64,000 nucleotides of DNA from positions 2,108,001 through 2,172,000 of the forward strand of contig NZ_CP009285.1 in NCBI RefSeq assembly GCF_000758665.1, in the 5' to 3' direction. Made by a program: the position numbers and the translations under genes. Positions 19,104-26,474 of this stretch are shown one piece after another; positions within the stretch are counted from its first letter, which is position 1, and every line of letters starts with the position of its first letter. The notes beneath the pieces are model-generated. The model saw only the letters and a list, made by a program, of their open reading frames with translations, was not told where the DNA came from and made no database searches. Origin of the DNA: Paenibacillus borealis (lineage in GTDB: Bacteria; Bacillota; Bacilli; Paenibacillales; Paenibacillaceae).

Positions 19104-19958
19104 TCATTCGTAGAAGAGCAGCCGTTTGGCATAAGCGTTACGGAAGTCGGTGGGGGTGAGGCCGACGATTTTTTTGAACGATTTCATGAAATTATGGCAA
19201 TCCTTATAGCCGAGCTGCAGCGAGACTTCACTGACATTCTGGTTGGTATCGGCCAGCAGGAATTTCGCCAGCTCCATCTTCTGCTGCAGAATATATTGCT
19301 TCAGGGAGATCCCGGAGATAACGGTGAACAGATGGGAGAGATATTTCTCATTGTAGCCGAAGTAGGCGGCGATTTGCGATACCTTGATGTGTTCACTGCG
19401 GCTCCACTTGATGTAGTCCACAATATCGTTATACAGCTGCTCCTGCTTTGTTTTCTTGAGCGGATCAGCATCGGTATCACAGGTCTGGTTGTAGAGCTCG
19501 CACAGAATCACAGTAGTCATGTAGTTGTTGAGTGTAGTCTGATTGTAACCCCGCACCGAATCCTGCAGCTGCTTCATCATTACGATAATTTTCTCCAGGC
19601 TCCGGAGGGTTCCGTACTGGGGCAATAGAATCCGGTTATCTTCCTTGTCATAGGTGCGGGAGGAGAGATCGGTAACCTGAATCCCGCTTGTGGAATGAAA
19701 GTGCAGCCAGTAGAAACTGCATTCAGAGGACTTGTACCCGTATTGCTTGGTGAGCGGGGGGAGGAGCAGATACTCTCCTTTGGAGACCGTGAATTGCTTG
19801 TTGTCACCGGCCAGATAGAGCACCCCTTCGGTCATAACGATAAGCTCATAATCCTGCAAAATCCTGCTCAGATGGATCCATTCTGCAGAGGGGGCGACAA
19901 ACTTGCCGGTAATCTCCAGATTCACTGGTTTATCCACAATCAGCTCGAAGGCAGTCAT
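19104..19958 (-). CDS. AraC family regulator of the LplA-type sugar locus
   Basis: 284 residues: an N-terminal cupin-like sensing half (WIHLSRILQDYELIVMTEGVLYLAGD) and a C-terminal AraC DNA-binding domain with two helix-turn-helix units (VSQIAAYFGYNEKYLSHLFTVISG; VSEVSLQLGYKDCHNFMKSFKKIVGLTPTDFR). ATG 19958 has AGGGG 9 nt upstream; the alternative ATG 19964 would be too close to it. Divergent from the 20413 importer operon. The nearly identical 25-bp site found upstream of that operon and of the GH146-type gene is its likely operator. Confidence 0.88.
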   Translation of the reverse strand: MTAFELIVDKPVNLEITGKFVAPSAEWIHLSRILQDYELIVMTEGVLYLAGDNKQFTVSKGEYLLLPPLTKQYGYKSSECSFYWLHFHSTSGIQVTDLSSRTYDKEDNRILLPQYGTLRSLEKIIVMMKQLQDSVRGYNQTTLNNYMTTVILCELYNQTCDTDADPLKKTKQEQLYNDIVDYIKWSRSEHIKVSQIAAYFGYNEKYLSHLFTVISGISLKQYILQQKMELAKFLLADTNQNVSEVSLQLGYKDCHNFMKSFKKIVGLTPTDFRNAYAKRLLFYE

Positions 19959-20065
19959 TTGCATGTCCCCTTTTTTCTGACTTTAATACACTTCTTCTAT
20001 CCTTTATTATTCCTTAATCACGGTATGAAGTAAAGCGCTTCCTAAATTAAATGTTTAGGTAAAGA

Positions 20066-20106
20066 CTAACCTTTTTACACATATTCGAACATTAAACTAT
20101 TTATCC
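20066..20106 (+). promoter_or_regulatory. Probable AraC operator, importer operon
   Basis: The 25-bp core at 20066-20090 (CTAACCTTTT...ATATTCGAAC) matches the reverse strand of 29181-29205 at 24 of 25 positions; the homology continues through ACTATTTA (20096-20103). A TATAAT at 20158 follows 54 nt later, while the second site has TATAGA at 56 nt. Equal placement upstream of two sugar genes points to an activator site. Confidence 0.7.
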
Positions 20107-20157
20107 GAATTTGAAATAAGGGTAAGCTGTAGATAAGCCAAACAGACAAACTAAACC

Positions 20158-20163
20158 TATAAT
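20158..20163 (+). promoter_or_regulatory. -10 box of the importer operon
   Basis: Perfect TATAAT with a poor -35 (AAGCCA at 17 bp), the pattern expected of an activator-dependent promoter. It predicts a leader of about 240 nt before ATG 20413 that contains the cre site. Confidence 0.45.
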
Positions 20164-20247
20164 CAGGCAAAGGAGATGAGGCTAAAAAGCTTGTGAAATA
20201 TGGCATTTGCGCTACAAATGGCGAGGGGATATTTTTTTAGATTATTA

Positions 20248-20261
20248 TGTAAGCGTATACA
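20248..20261 (+). promoter_or_regulatory. cre site, importer operon
   Basis: TGTAAGCGTATACA, preceded by A, matches WTGNAANCGNWNNCW at every fixed position. It shares TGTAAGCG.ATACAT with the abfA site. Located about 85 bp downstream of the predicted start of transcription, it would act as a CcpA roadblock. Confidence 0.65.
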
Positions 20262-20412
20262 TTTTTGTGCGGGCAAAAAACCGGAAACAAATTGGATCAG
20301 AAATGTGTGAGGAAGAATCCGGAAATACAGAAGCGGTTTCGGTTAATTTTAGCAAATGTTGAAATATATCTTGCTTTACCATAGAGGCGGAAAGAAAAAG
20401 GGAGGATACAAA

Positions 20413-22041
20413 ATGAAGAAGTTTCTAACGGGTATGCTCGCGCTTGTGCTCGGTGCGGCGGCGTTATCGGGATGCTCCGGCGGCAACAATACAAATACAA
20501 ATACAGATGCTGCCGGTGGCGGAGATACGGGCAAGAAGGTGAAGCTTACAGCAATTATGACCAAACATCCGCTGACCCAGGAATTCTCCAAAATGCAATG
20601 GCTGCAGGAGGCTGAGGAACGCGCCGGCGTTGAAATTGAGTGGCAGGAGGTCACGGCGGACTGGGATCAGAAAAAAGGTACACTGCTCGCCAGCGGCGAT
20701 ATTCCTGACCTGATTGTGGGTGTGAATTCCATTACGGATGCTGACTTCTCGCAGTTCCCGGGCCTCTTCGAGGATATGAGCGGACTGATCAAGGATTACG
20801 GCCCTAACGTGCAGGCGATGTTCGATGCCAAACCGGAGACCAAAGTGATTGCCACACAGCTGGACGGCAAAATCTATGGCCTGCCTAAATACCAGAGATT
20901 CTGGCCGGAAACAACGACACGCCAGTTCATCAACCAGAAGTGGCTGGACAATCTCGGCCTGCAGATGCCGACGAACTGGGATGAGCTGTTCGATGTGCTG
21001 AAAGCATTCAAGGATGAAGATGCCAACGGAAATGGCGATAAGAATGACGAAATTCCGATGGATTTTGCGCCTACAGGAACTGTGGCGTTCGGAGCCTTTA
21101 TGCCGACCGTGCTGATGGGAAGCGAAGGGATTACACTGACGGATAACAGCGGACTGGGTTATTTCGTCGAAGACGGCAAGGTGAAGAACTTCTTCACGGA
21201 TGAGCGCTACAAAACGCTGGTCGCGTTCCTGAACAAATGCTTCAGTGCCGGACTGATCAATCCTGAAGTGTTCACCCAGGATTATACCAAATACCAGTCC
21301 GTTGCCCGCGGCAACGGTGACACAGCAGCCGTCGGCTTCACCTGGGGCTGGGAGGTAACAGACAGAGTCGGCAACGCGCTGGCTCCGCAGTATACCTCGA
21401 TGTCCCCGCTCAAGGTCTCTGCTGATTCCACCAGCAAGATCTCCTGGAGCTATGATTACAACTCCCTGAACTATGGGGTCAATGCGATACAAATGTCCGC
21501 CAAATCCAAGCATAAAGAAGCGGCCATGAAGTTCATCAATGAATTATATGATCCTACCGTAAGTATGCAGGTGCTGTTCGGCTCCCTCGGCACGAATATC
21601 GGTGACAACGGAGACGGCAGCTACAGTATTCTTCCTCCTGCGGATCCCGCGATGGACCCTGGGACCTGGAAGTGGACCTCCTCCTGGGCGGATAACGGCG
21701 CCATGTATATTGCCGATTCCCTTAAGCTGACGCTGGGTACGGATATGCAGTCTGTCGGCAGCCAGACCGAGCCGCTCAAAGCGGCGCTGGACGGAATCAA
21801 CAAGGATACGGATGTGCTGCCGAGCATGTTCATCAAGTATAGTGCGGCGGATAACAACACCATGAGCTTGAATAACACCGGCATGATGTCTCTCGCCCTG
21901 TCGAAATGGTCGCAATGGATTACCAAGGGCGGCATTGATTCCGAGTGGGACGACTATGTGAAGAATATCGGGAAGACCGGGGTAGACAAGAATATTGAGA
22001 TCATCCAGAAGTATTATGACGATTACAAAAAGAATCAATAA
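20413..22041 (+). CDS. LplA-type ABC transporter binding lipoprotein
   Basis: 542-residue solute-binding lipoprotein: signal with lipobox LSGC (Cys21) and an Asn/Thr/Gly linker. It belongs to the long LipO/LplA class used by Paenibacillus for plant oligosaccharides. A GDKNDEIPMDF calcium-loop-like segment (DANGNGDKNDEIP near residue 205) is characteristic. GGGAGG lies 8 nt before ATG 20413; the longer frame from 20356 lacks a ribosome site. The linked DUF1680 enzyme suggests an arabinofuranose-containing substrate. Confidence 0.88.
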   Translation: MKKFLTGMLALVLGAAALSGCSGGNNTNTNTDAAGGGDTGKKVKLTAIMTKHPLTQEFSKMQWLQEAEERAGVEIEWQEVTADWDQKKGTLLASGDIPDLIVGVNSITDADFSQFPGLFEDMSGLIKDYGPNVQAMFDAKPETKVIATQLDGKIYGLPKYQRFWPETTTRQFINQKWLDNLGLQMPTNWDELFDVLKAFKDEDANGNGDKNDEIPMDFAPTGTVAFGAFMPTVLMGSEGITLTDNSGLGYFVEDGKVKNFFTDERYKTLVAFLNKCFSAGLINPEVFTQDYTKYQSVARGNGDTAAVGFTWGWEVTDRVGNALAPQYTSMSPLKVSADSTSKISWSYDYNSLNYGVNAIQMSAKSKHKEAAMKFINELYDPTVSMQVLFGSLGTNIGDNGDGSYSILPPADPAMDPGTWKWTSSWADNGAMYIADSLKLTLGTDMQSVGSQTEPLKAALDGINKDTDVLPSMFIKYSAADNNTMSLNNTGMMSLALSKWSQWITKGGIDSEWDDYVKNIGKTGVDKNIEIIQKYYDDYKKNQ

Positions 22042-22081
22042 GCGCAGATAAGCACCGTAAGTGCTATAAGAGAAACCGGGA

Positions 22082-22128
22082 CCGGAAGAAGCGTCAGCGG
22101 GGTACAGGGCTGAGACCGCTTGTTCCGG
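22082..22128 (+). other. Hairpin between binding protein and permease genes
   Basis: CCGGAA-g-AAGCG (22082-22093) pairs with CGCTT-g-TTCCGG (22117-22128). No U-tract follows. Like the hairpins after the other binding-protein genes in this window it may protect the 3' end of the upstream message. Confidence 0.5.
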
Positions 22129-22152
22129 CTCCTTGATGGAAGGGTGGTTCTG

Positions 22153-23109
22153 ATGATATCCAAGAATCTGTATGAGCATCCGGCTCAGCCAAGGGCGCAT
22201 AAGAAGCCCACCGTACTGAATACCTTCAAGCGGGATCATCAGCTGTGGATTATGATTTTTCCGGCTATTGTCGTGATCTTTATCTTCAACTATATCCCGA
22301 TGTACGGCATCCAGCTGGCGTTCCGTGATTATGATTTCAGCAAAGGACTGACCGGGGGCGCGTGGAGAGGGCTGTTCTATTTCCGGCAGTTTTTTGACAG
22401 CTATATGTTTGCCGATCTGATGAAAAACACGGTAGCGATCAGTCTCGCCACAGTGATTCTAAGCTTCCCTGCACCGATTATTCTGGCGCTGCTGATTAAC
22501 CAGGTGCGCTGGAAGCGCGCCAAAAAAACGCTCCAGACGACCGTGTATCTGCCGCATTTTATCTCCATCGTCGTTATGGTGGGTCTGCTGAACGTACTGC
22601 TCTCCCCGAATTCGGGGGTAATCGGACATATTCTCAGCTCGGTCGGACTGGGTGATGTCAACCTGCTGGGCTCGACGGGGACGTTCGTTCCGGTCTATGT
22701 GCTCTCGGAGATCTGGCAGCATTGCGGGTGGAACAGCATCATCTATCTGGCCGCACTGTCTACTGTGGACCCGCAGCTCTATGACTCCTCCAAAATCGAC
22801 GGGGCCAGCCGCTGGCAGACGATCAAGCATGTCGATATCCCGGCGCTGATTCCGACCATTATCATTCTGTTCGTGCTCAGTATGGGGAATGTGCTCAGCA
22901 CAGGCTTCGAGAAGGTATTCCTGATGCAGAATGCCCTGAACCTTCCGGTCTCCGAGGTCATCGCGACCTATGTCTACAAAATCGGGATTATCAGCAACCA
23001 GTTCAGCTATTCCGCCGCCATCGGGCTGTTTAATACCGTGATCAACTTTGTGTTCCTGTACGCGATGAATATGATTGCCCGCAAGTCCTCGGATATCAGC
23101 CTGTGGTAG
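22153..23109 (+). CDS. LplB-type sugar ABC permease
   Basis: 318-residue permease; six helices, first MIFPAIVVIFIFNYIPMYGIQLAF. EAA-type loop: DSSKIDGASRWQTIKHVDIPAL, in which the usual EAA is replaced by YDSS, common in this class. The frame is open from a TTG at 22120 but AAGGGTGG precedes ATG 22153. Partner of the next gene. Confidence 0.88.
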   Translation: MISKNLYEHPAQPRAHKKPTVLNTFKRDHQLWIMIFPAIVVIFIFNYIPMYGIQLAFRDYDFSKGLTGGAWRGLFYFRQFFDSYMFADLMKNTVAISLATVILSFPAPIILALLINQVRWKRAKKTLQTTVYLPHFISIVVMVGLLNVLLSPNSGVIGHILSSVGLGDVNLLGSTGTFVPVYVLSEIWQHCGWNSIIYLAALSTVDPQLYDSSKIDGASRWQTIKHVDIPALIPTIIILFVLSMGNVLSTGFEKVFLMQNALNLPVSEVIATYVYKIGIISNQFSYSAAIGLFNTVINFVFLYAMNMIARKSSDISLW

Positions 23110-23136
23110 CAGAGCTTACGGAAGGAGTGGAGTAGC

Positions 23137-24042
23137 ATGCAGCTAATCACTAACAGTAAAGGTAAAAATAAAACCGACATCCTCTTCGATGCCGTGGTCT
23201 ATCTGGTGTGCCTGCTCATCTTTTTGAGCATTGTATACCCGCTGTATTTCGTTATTATCGCCTCTGTCAGTGATTCCACGCTGGTGTCGACGGGCCAGGT
23301 AACGATTTTTCCCAAGAATATCAGCTTCTTCGGCTATAGTGAAATCTTCAAGGATTCGCGGATCTGGACAGGGTATAGCAACACGCTGCTCTATACGGTG
23401 CTCGGGACGGCCGTGAACCTACTGTTCACCTTGCCTGCGGCGTATGTGCTGTCCAGACAGGAGTTCCGGGCCCGGCGGTTTCTGATGCTGACCTTTGTAA
23501 TCACACTGTTCTTCAACGGCGGACTGATTCCAACCTACCTGCTGATGAAGGATATGCACATGACGAATACGATGTGGGTGTTTATTTTCCCGTTCTGCGT
23601 GAATGTCTATAATCTGATTATCGCCCGCTCGTTCTTCGAGAATTCGATCCCCAAAGAGCTGTTTGAGGCGGCTTCGATGGACGGGTGTACGCATTTCAAA
23701 TTCTTCCTGAAGGTCGCCCTGCCGCTCTCCAAAGCGGTGGTGTCTGTAATCGGGCTGTATTATCTCGTTGCCCACTGGAATGACTTCTTCACCGGACTGA
23801 TCTATATCCGCAGCAATAACCTGCAGCCGCTGCAGATTGTGCTGAGAGATATTCTGCTGTCCAACCAGGTATTCTCGCAAGGTGCGGGAGCGGGCGGTTC
23901 AGCCGGAGGTTATGCCCAGCAGTATGCGGATCAGGTGAAGTATGGAGTCATCATCGTGTCTACCCTGCCGATTCTGATTGTGTACCCGTTCATCCAGAAG
24001 TACTTCGATAAAGGGGTCATGATCGGCTCAGTCAAAGGTTAA
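23137..24042 (+). CDS. LplC/YtcP-type sugar ABC permease
   Basis: 301 residues, six helices, EAA loop EAASMDGCTHFKFFLKVALPL, C-terminus QKYFDKGVMIGSVKG typical of YtcP-like permeases. AAGGAGTGG lies before ATG 23137. An Ala/Gly-rich loop (AGAGGSAGGYAQQYA) precedes the last helix. No ATPase is encoded nearby. Confidence 0.88.
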   Translation: MQLITNSKGKNKTDILFDAVVYLVCLLIFLSIVYPLYFVIIASVSDSTLVSTGQVTIFPKNISFFGYSEIFKDSRIWTGYSNTLLYTVLGTAVNLLFTLPAAYVLSRQEFRARRFLMLTFVITLFFNGGLIPTYLLMKDMHMTNTMWVFIFPFCVNVYNLIIARSFFENSIPKELFEAASMDGCTHFKFFLKVALPLSKAVVSVIGLYYLVAHWNDFFTGLIYIRSNNLQPLQIVLRDILLSNQVFSQGAGAGGSAGGYAQQYADQVKYGVIIVSTLPILIVYPFIQKYFDKGVMIGSVKG

Positions 24043-24057
24043 TGAGGAGGATGAGTG

Positions 24058-25938
24058 ATGAACACAGGTACTAAGAATAATGCGACAGTAAACCCAGGTA
24101 TGCTGTACCGGCCGGGTACGGTGAAAATAGCCCCTGCCATGCAGGCCTTCGGCTACAGCCATGTTGCGCTTAAGCCCGGCCACTGGAAACAGCAGCAGGA
24201 TGAGACCATCGAGATGTATCTCGGTATCCCGGATGAGGATCTGCTGCATATTTTCCGGGTCAAAGCGGGTGTGCCCTCGGAGGCTGACGGTTTAGCCGGC
24301 TGGTACGGGGCGGGGGCAAGCACCTTCGGCCAGAAGCTGGGGGCGTATGCGAAGCTGTACCGGGTGACCGGAGATTTCAGACTGCATGAGAAAGCGGTGC
24401 TGCTCGCAGGGGAGTGGATCGCCTGCGCCGAGCAGTCCGCTGAATTATTCGACAATGATACTTATGTCTATGAGAAGCTGCTTGGCGGCTTCCTCGACCT
24501 GTATGAGTATCTGGGCTATGAGCGGATTCTCCCTTATGTGCTGAAGCTGACGGAGGCGGCAATGGCCCGCTTCAAGCAGGATATTGCCCGCGACGGGCTG
24601 CAGGACCATGGGCTGTGGTCCAACCATATGATCGAATGGTACACGCTGCCGGAGAATCTGTACCGTGCGTATCAGCTGACCGGGGAGGAGAAGTTCAAGG
24701 ACTTCGCCAAGGGATGGGACTACGATTACTTGTGGGATAAGCTGAACAGCAGGGATTTCGCAATCGGCCCGCGTCACGCCTACAGCCAGGTGAACAGTCT
24801 ATCCAGCGCAGCGCGCGCCTATGAAGTGACCGGGGATGAGCGTTATCTGTCGGCGATGAAGATTGCTTACGATGAGCTTACGACCCATCATATCTTTGCC
24901 ACCGGCGGCTATGGGCCTGCGGAATGCCTGTTCACCGAGAAGGAAGGTTATCTGGGGGATTCACTGAAATCAACCTGGGATTCTACGTTGTCCAGCCTGA
25001 CCTATACCAATTTCTCCGGGACGGAAGTCACCCGCAATGACACCTGGGGCAGCTGCGAGGTCTCCTGCTGTGCCTGGGCGGTGTTCAAATTCTGCAACTA
25101 CCTGCTGCAGTATACCGGGGAAGCCAAGTACGGCGAATGGGTGGAGAAGCTGCTGTATAACGGAACGGGCGCGCAGCTCCCGGTGAAGCCGGACGGAAGA
25201 GTGATGTATTATGCCAACTACTTTCTGGACGGTGCAGTCAAGACGGTGGAGGACCGGAGACTGCAGGAGGGCGGGCATAATTTCGAATGGCAATGCTGCA
25301 CAGGCACCTTCCCGCAGGATGTCGCGGAGTATAGCAATATGCTCTATTATCACAGCGGGGATAGTCTGTATGTATCGCAGTATCTGCCCTCCAAGGTGGA
25401 TTGGGTCAAAGACGGAGTGAAGATTAGGCTGGAGAACTACTCGCCATATCCGGAAGCCGAGGGTCCGGTTAAGCTGCGGATCAGCCTGGAGGGCAGTGCG
25501 GAATTCGGGCTGAAGCTGCGCGTTCCGGCGTGGGCTACAGGATTGAACAGCTTGAAGATCAACGGGGAAGAGGTGGAGACGGCGGTTGTGCCCGGTGAGT
25601 GGGCTTCAGTCCGCAGGGAGTGGAGCGATGGGGACATCGTGGAGATCGATTTCCCGTTTCCGCTCTATTTCAGAGCCGTAGATGCTGCGAATCCCGGCAT
25701 TGCCGCTTTGAATTACGGCCCGCTGGTGCTGGCAGCTGACAAAATGACCCGGTTCATTGGTGACACCGCCGAGCCCGCCGAATGGATTCATCCGGTAGAA
25801 GGGCAGCAGCCGTATACCTTCGAGACGGACAAAGGCCATGTGGCAGGATACAGCCACCTGACCCGCAGCTTCAAGCCTTATTACAAAATCGGAGAAATGC
25901 AGTGGTATTATATGTATAACGAAATCCAGCCGCGTTAG
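24058..25938 (+). CDS. DUF1680 glycosidase, GH127-like, variant cysteine set
   Basis: 626-residue cytoplasmic (alpha/alpha)6-barrel enzyme of the DUF1680/GH127 clan. These enzymes cleave beta-L-arabinofuranosides by a zinc-bound cysteine nucleophile. The Cys pair C413-C414 in WQCCTGTF fits HypBA1 C417/C418. The other ligands (E338-x-C340 in HypBA1) are replaced by a region CEVSCCAW with E334, C337 and C338, a different spacing, so specificity may differ. GGAGG precedes ATG 24058 by 7 nt; GTG 24055 is the alternative. Last gene of the importer operon. Confidence 0.82.
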   Translation: MNTGTKNNATVNPGMLYRPGTVKIAPAMQAFGYSHVALKPGHWKQQQDETIEMYLGIPDEDLLHIFRVKAGVPSEADGLAGWYGAGASTFGQKLGAYAKLYRVTGDFRLHEKAVLLAGEWIACAEQSAELFDNDTYVYEKLLGGFLDLYEYLGYERILPYVLKLTEAAMARFKQDIARDGLQDHGLWSNHMIEWYTLPENLYRAYQLTGEEKFKDFAKGWDYDYLWDKLNSRDFAIGPRHAYSQVNSLSSAARAYEVTGDERYLSAMKIAYDELTTHHIFATGGYGPAECLFTEKEGYLGDSLKSTWDSTLSSLTYTNFSGTEVTRNDTWGSCEVSCCAWAVFKFCNYLLQYTGEAKYGEWVEKLLYNGTGAQLPVKPDGRVMYYANYFLDGAVKTVEDRRLQEGGHNFEWQCCTGTFPQDVAEYSNMLYYHSGDSLYVSQYLPSKVDWVKDGVKIRLENYSPYPEAEGPVKLRISLEGSAEFGLKLRVPAWATGLNSLKINGEEVETAVVPGEWASVRREWSDGDIVEIDFPFPLYFRAVDAANPGIAALNYGPLVLAADKMTRFIGDTAEPAEWIHPVEGQQPYTFETDKGHVAGYSHLTRSFKPYYKIGEMQWYYMYNEIQPR

Positions 25939-25948
25939 CGGCTGGATT
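25923..25948 (+). terminator. Terminator of the importer operon
   Basis: A perfect 11-bp stem (25923-25933 with 25938-25948) and loop GTTA, followed by CTTTGTTTGTTT. The stem includes the last codons and stop of the DUF1680 gene, so termination and the 3' coding end overlap. Confidence 0.85.
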
Positions 25949-26474
25949 CTTTGTTTGTTTGTGGTTATGAACCGTAATACGAGCGTTGTTAAGTAAGTTG
26001 AACATAAGCCTTAACATAAGCCTTAACATAAGACCAGAACATAAAACTTAAATATAAAACTAACCTTCATTTTGTGAATATTTGAACCGCAAATTCTTCA
26101 TTCATCCGCTTTTTGTGGCGGGGATCCGCTGGCTTTTATAAAATCCTGTACAAATCCTGCACATAATACAACATTTCCCTCGTCTTATCGGCCGAAATCC
26201 ACAATTGTTGTATCAAATGCAGGATTTCAGCTTTTTCCAGCGGTTTAGCAGGATTATTCTTGTATTTCATACAACAATCCTCCCGGATACCCGGCTATCC
26301 ATCAATCCATGTTGCAAAACGTGCAACATTTATGTCTACAGTGCCTCCGAAGAGGTCTCCTTTCTTCTGCAGGTCACGAATTAAGTGCAGGGCATTGACG
26401 TATTCCGCCAGCCCCGCTGTGACTGACCGGGAACCTGCAGGGGTGTTGTCTAAAGTGCAGCTTATATAGCGTGT
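25939..26474. other. Convergent intergenic region with palindrome block
   Basis: 536 bp between two converging DUF1680 genes. After the terminator come a short ACATAAGCCTTA-type direct repeat (26002-26030), a degenerate echo of the AraC operator (26060-26089), and the family D palindrome block. No coding sequence is supported. Confidence 0.75.
26154..26329. repeat. Four-unit palindrome block, family D, copy 2
   Basis: Units at 26154-26174, 26205-26225, 26257-26277 and 26309-26329; centres 51, 52 and 52 bp apart. Unit four is a perfect ATGTTGCA-aaacg-TGCAACAT. Alignment by eye with 16810-16986 is continuous through arms and most spacers. Confidence 0.8.

Larger units (their letters stand above)
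19965..20412. other. Regulatory intergenic region, araC-type gene / importer operon
   Basis: 448 bp, AT-rich. It holds the shared operator (20066-20106), a -10 box (20158-20163) and a full cre match (20248-20261). A palindrome-like AAAGCGCTT lies near 20033 but matches cre poorly. No reading frame with a ribosome site is seen. Confidence 0.7.

Noticed and set aside
20029..20042. cre site at AAAGCGCTT upstream of the AraC gene
   Set aside because: The central palindrome fits but several conserved outer positions do not; the better site is at 20248-20261.
26060..26089. Third copy of the AraC operator
   Set aside because: CTAACCTT and ATATTTGAACC are present but their spacing is three bases longer, and the site lies between the 3' ends of convergent genes.
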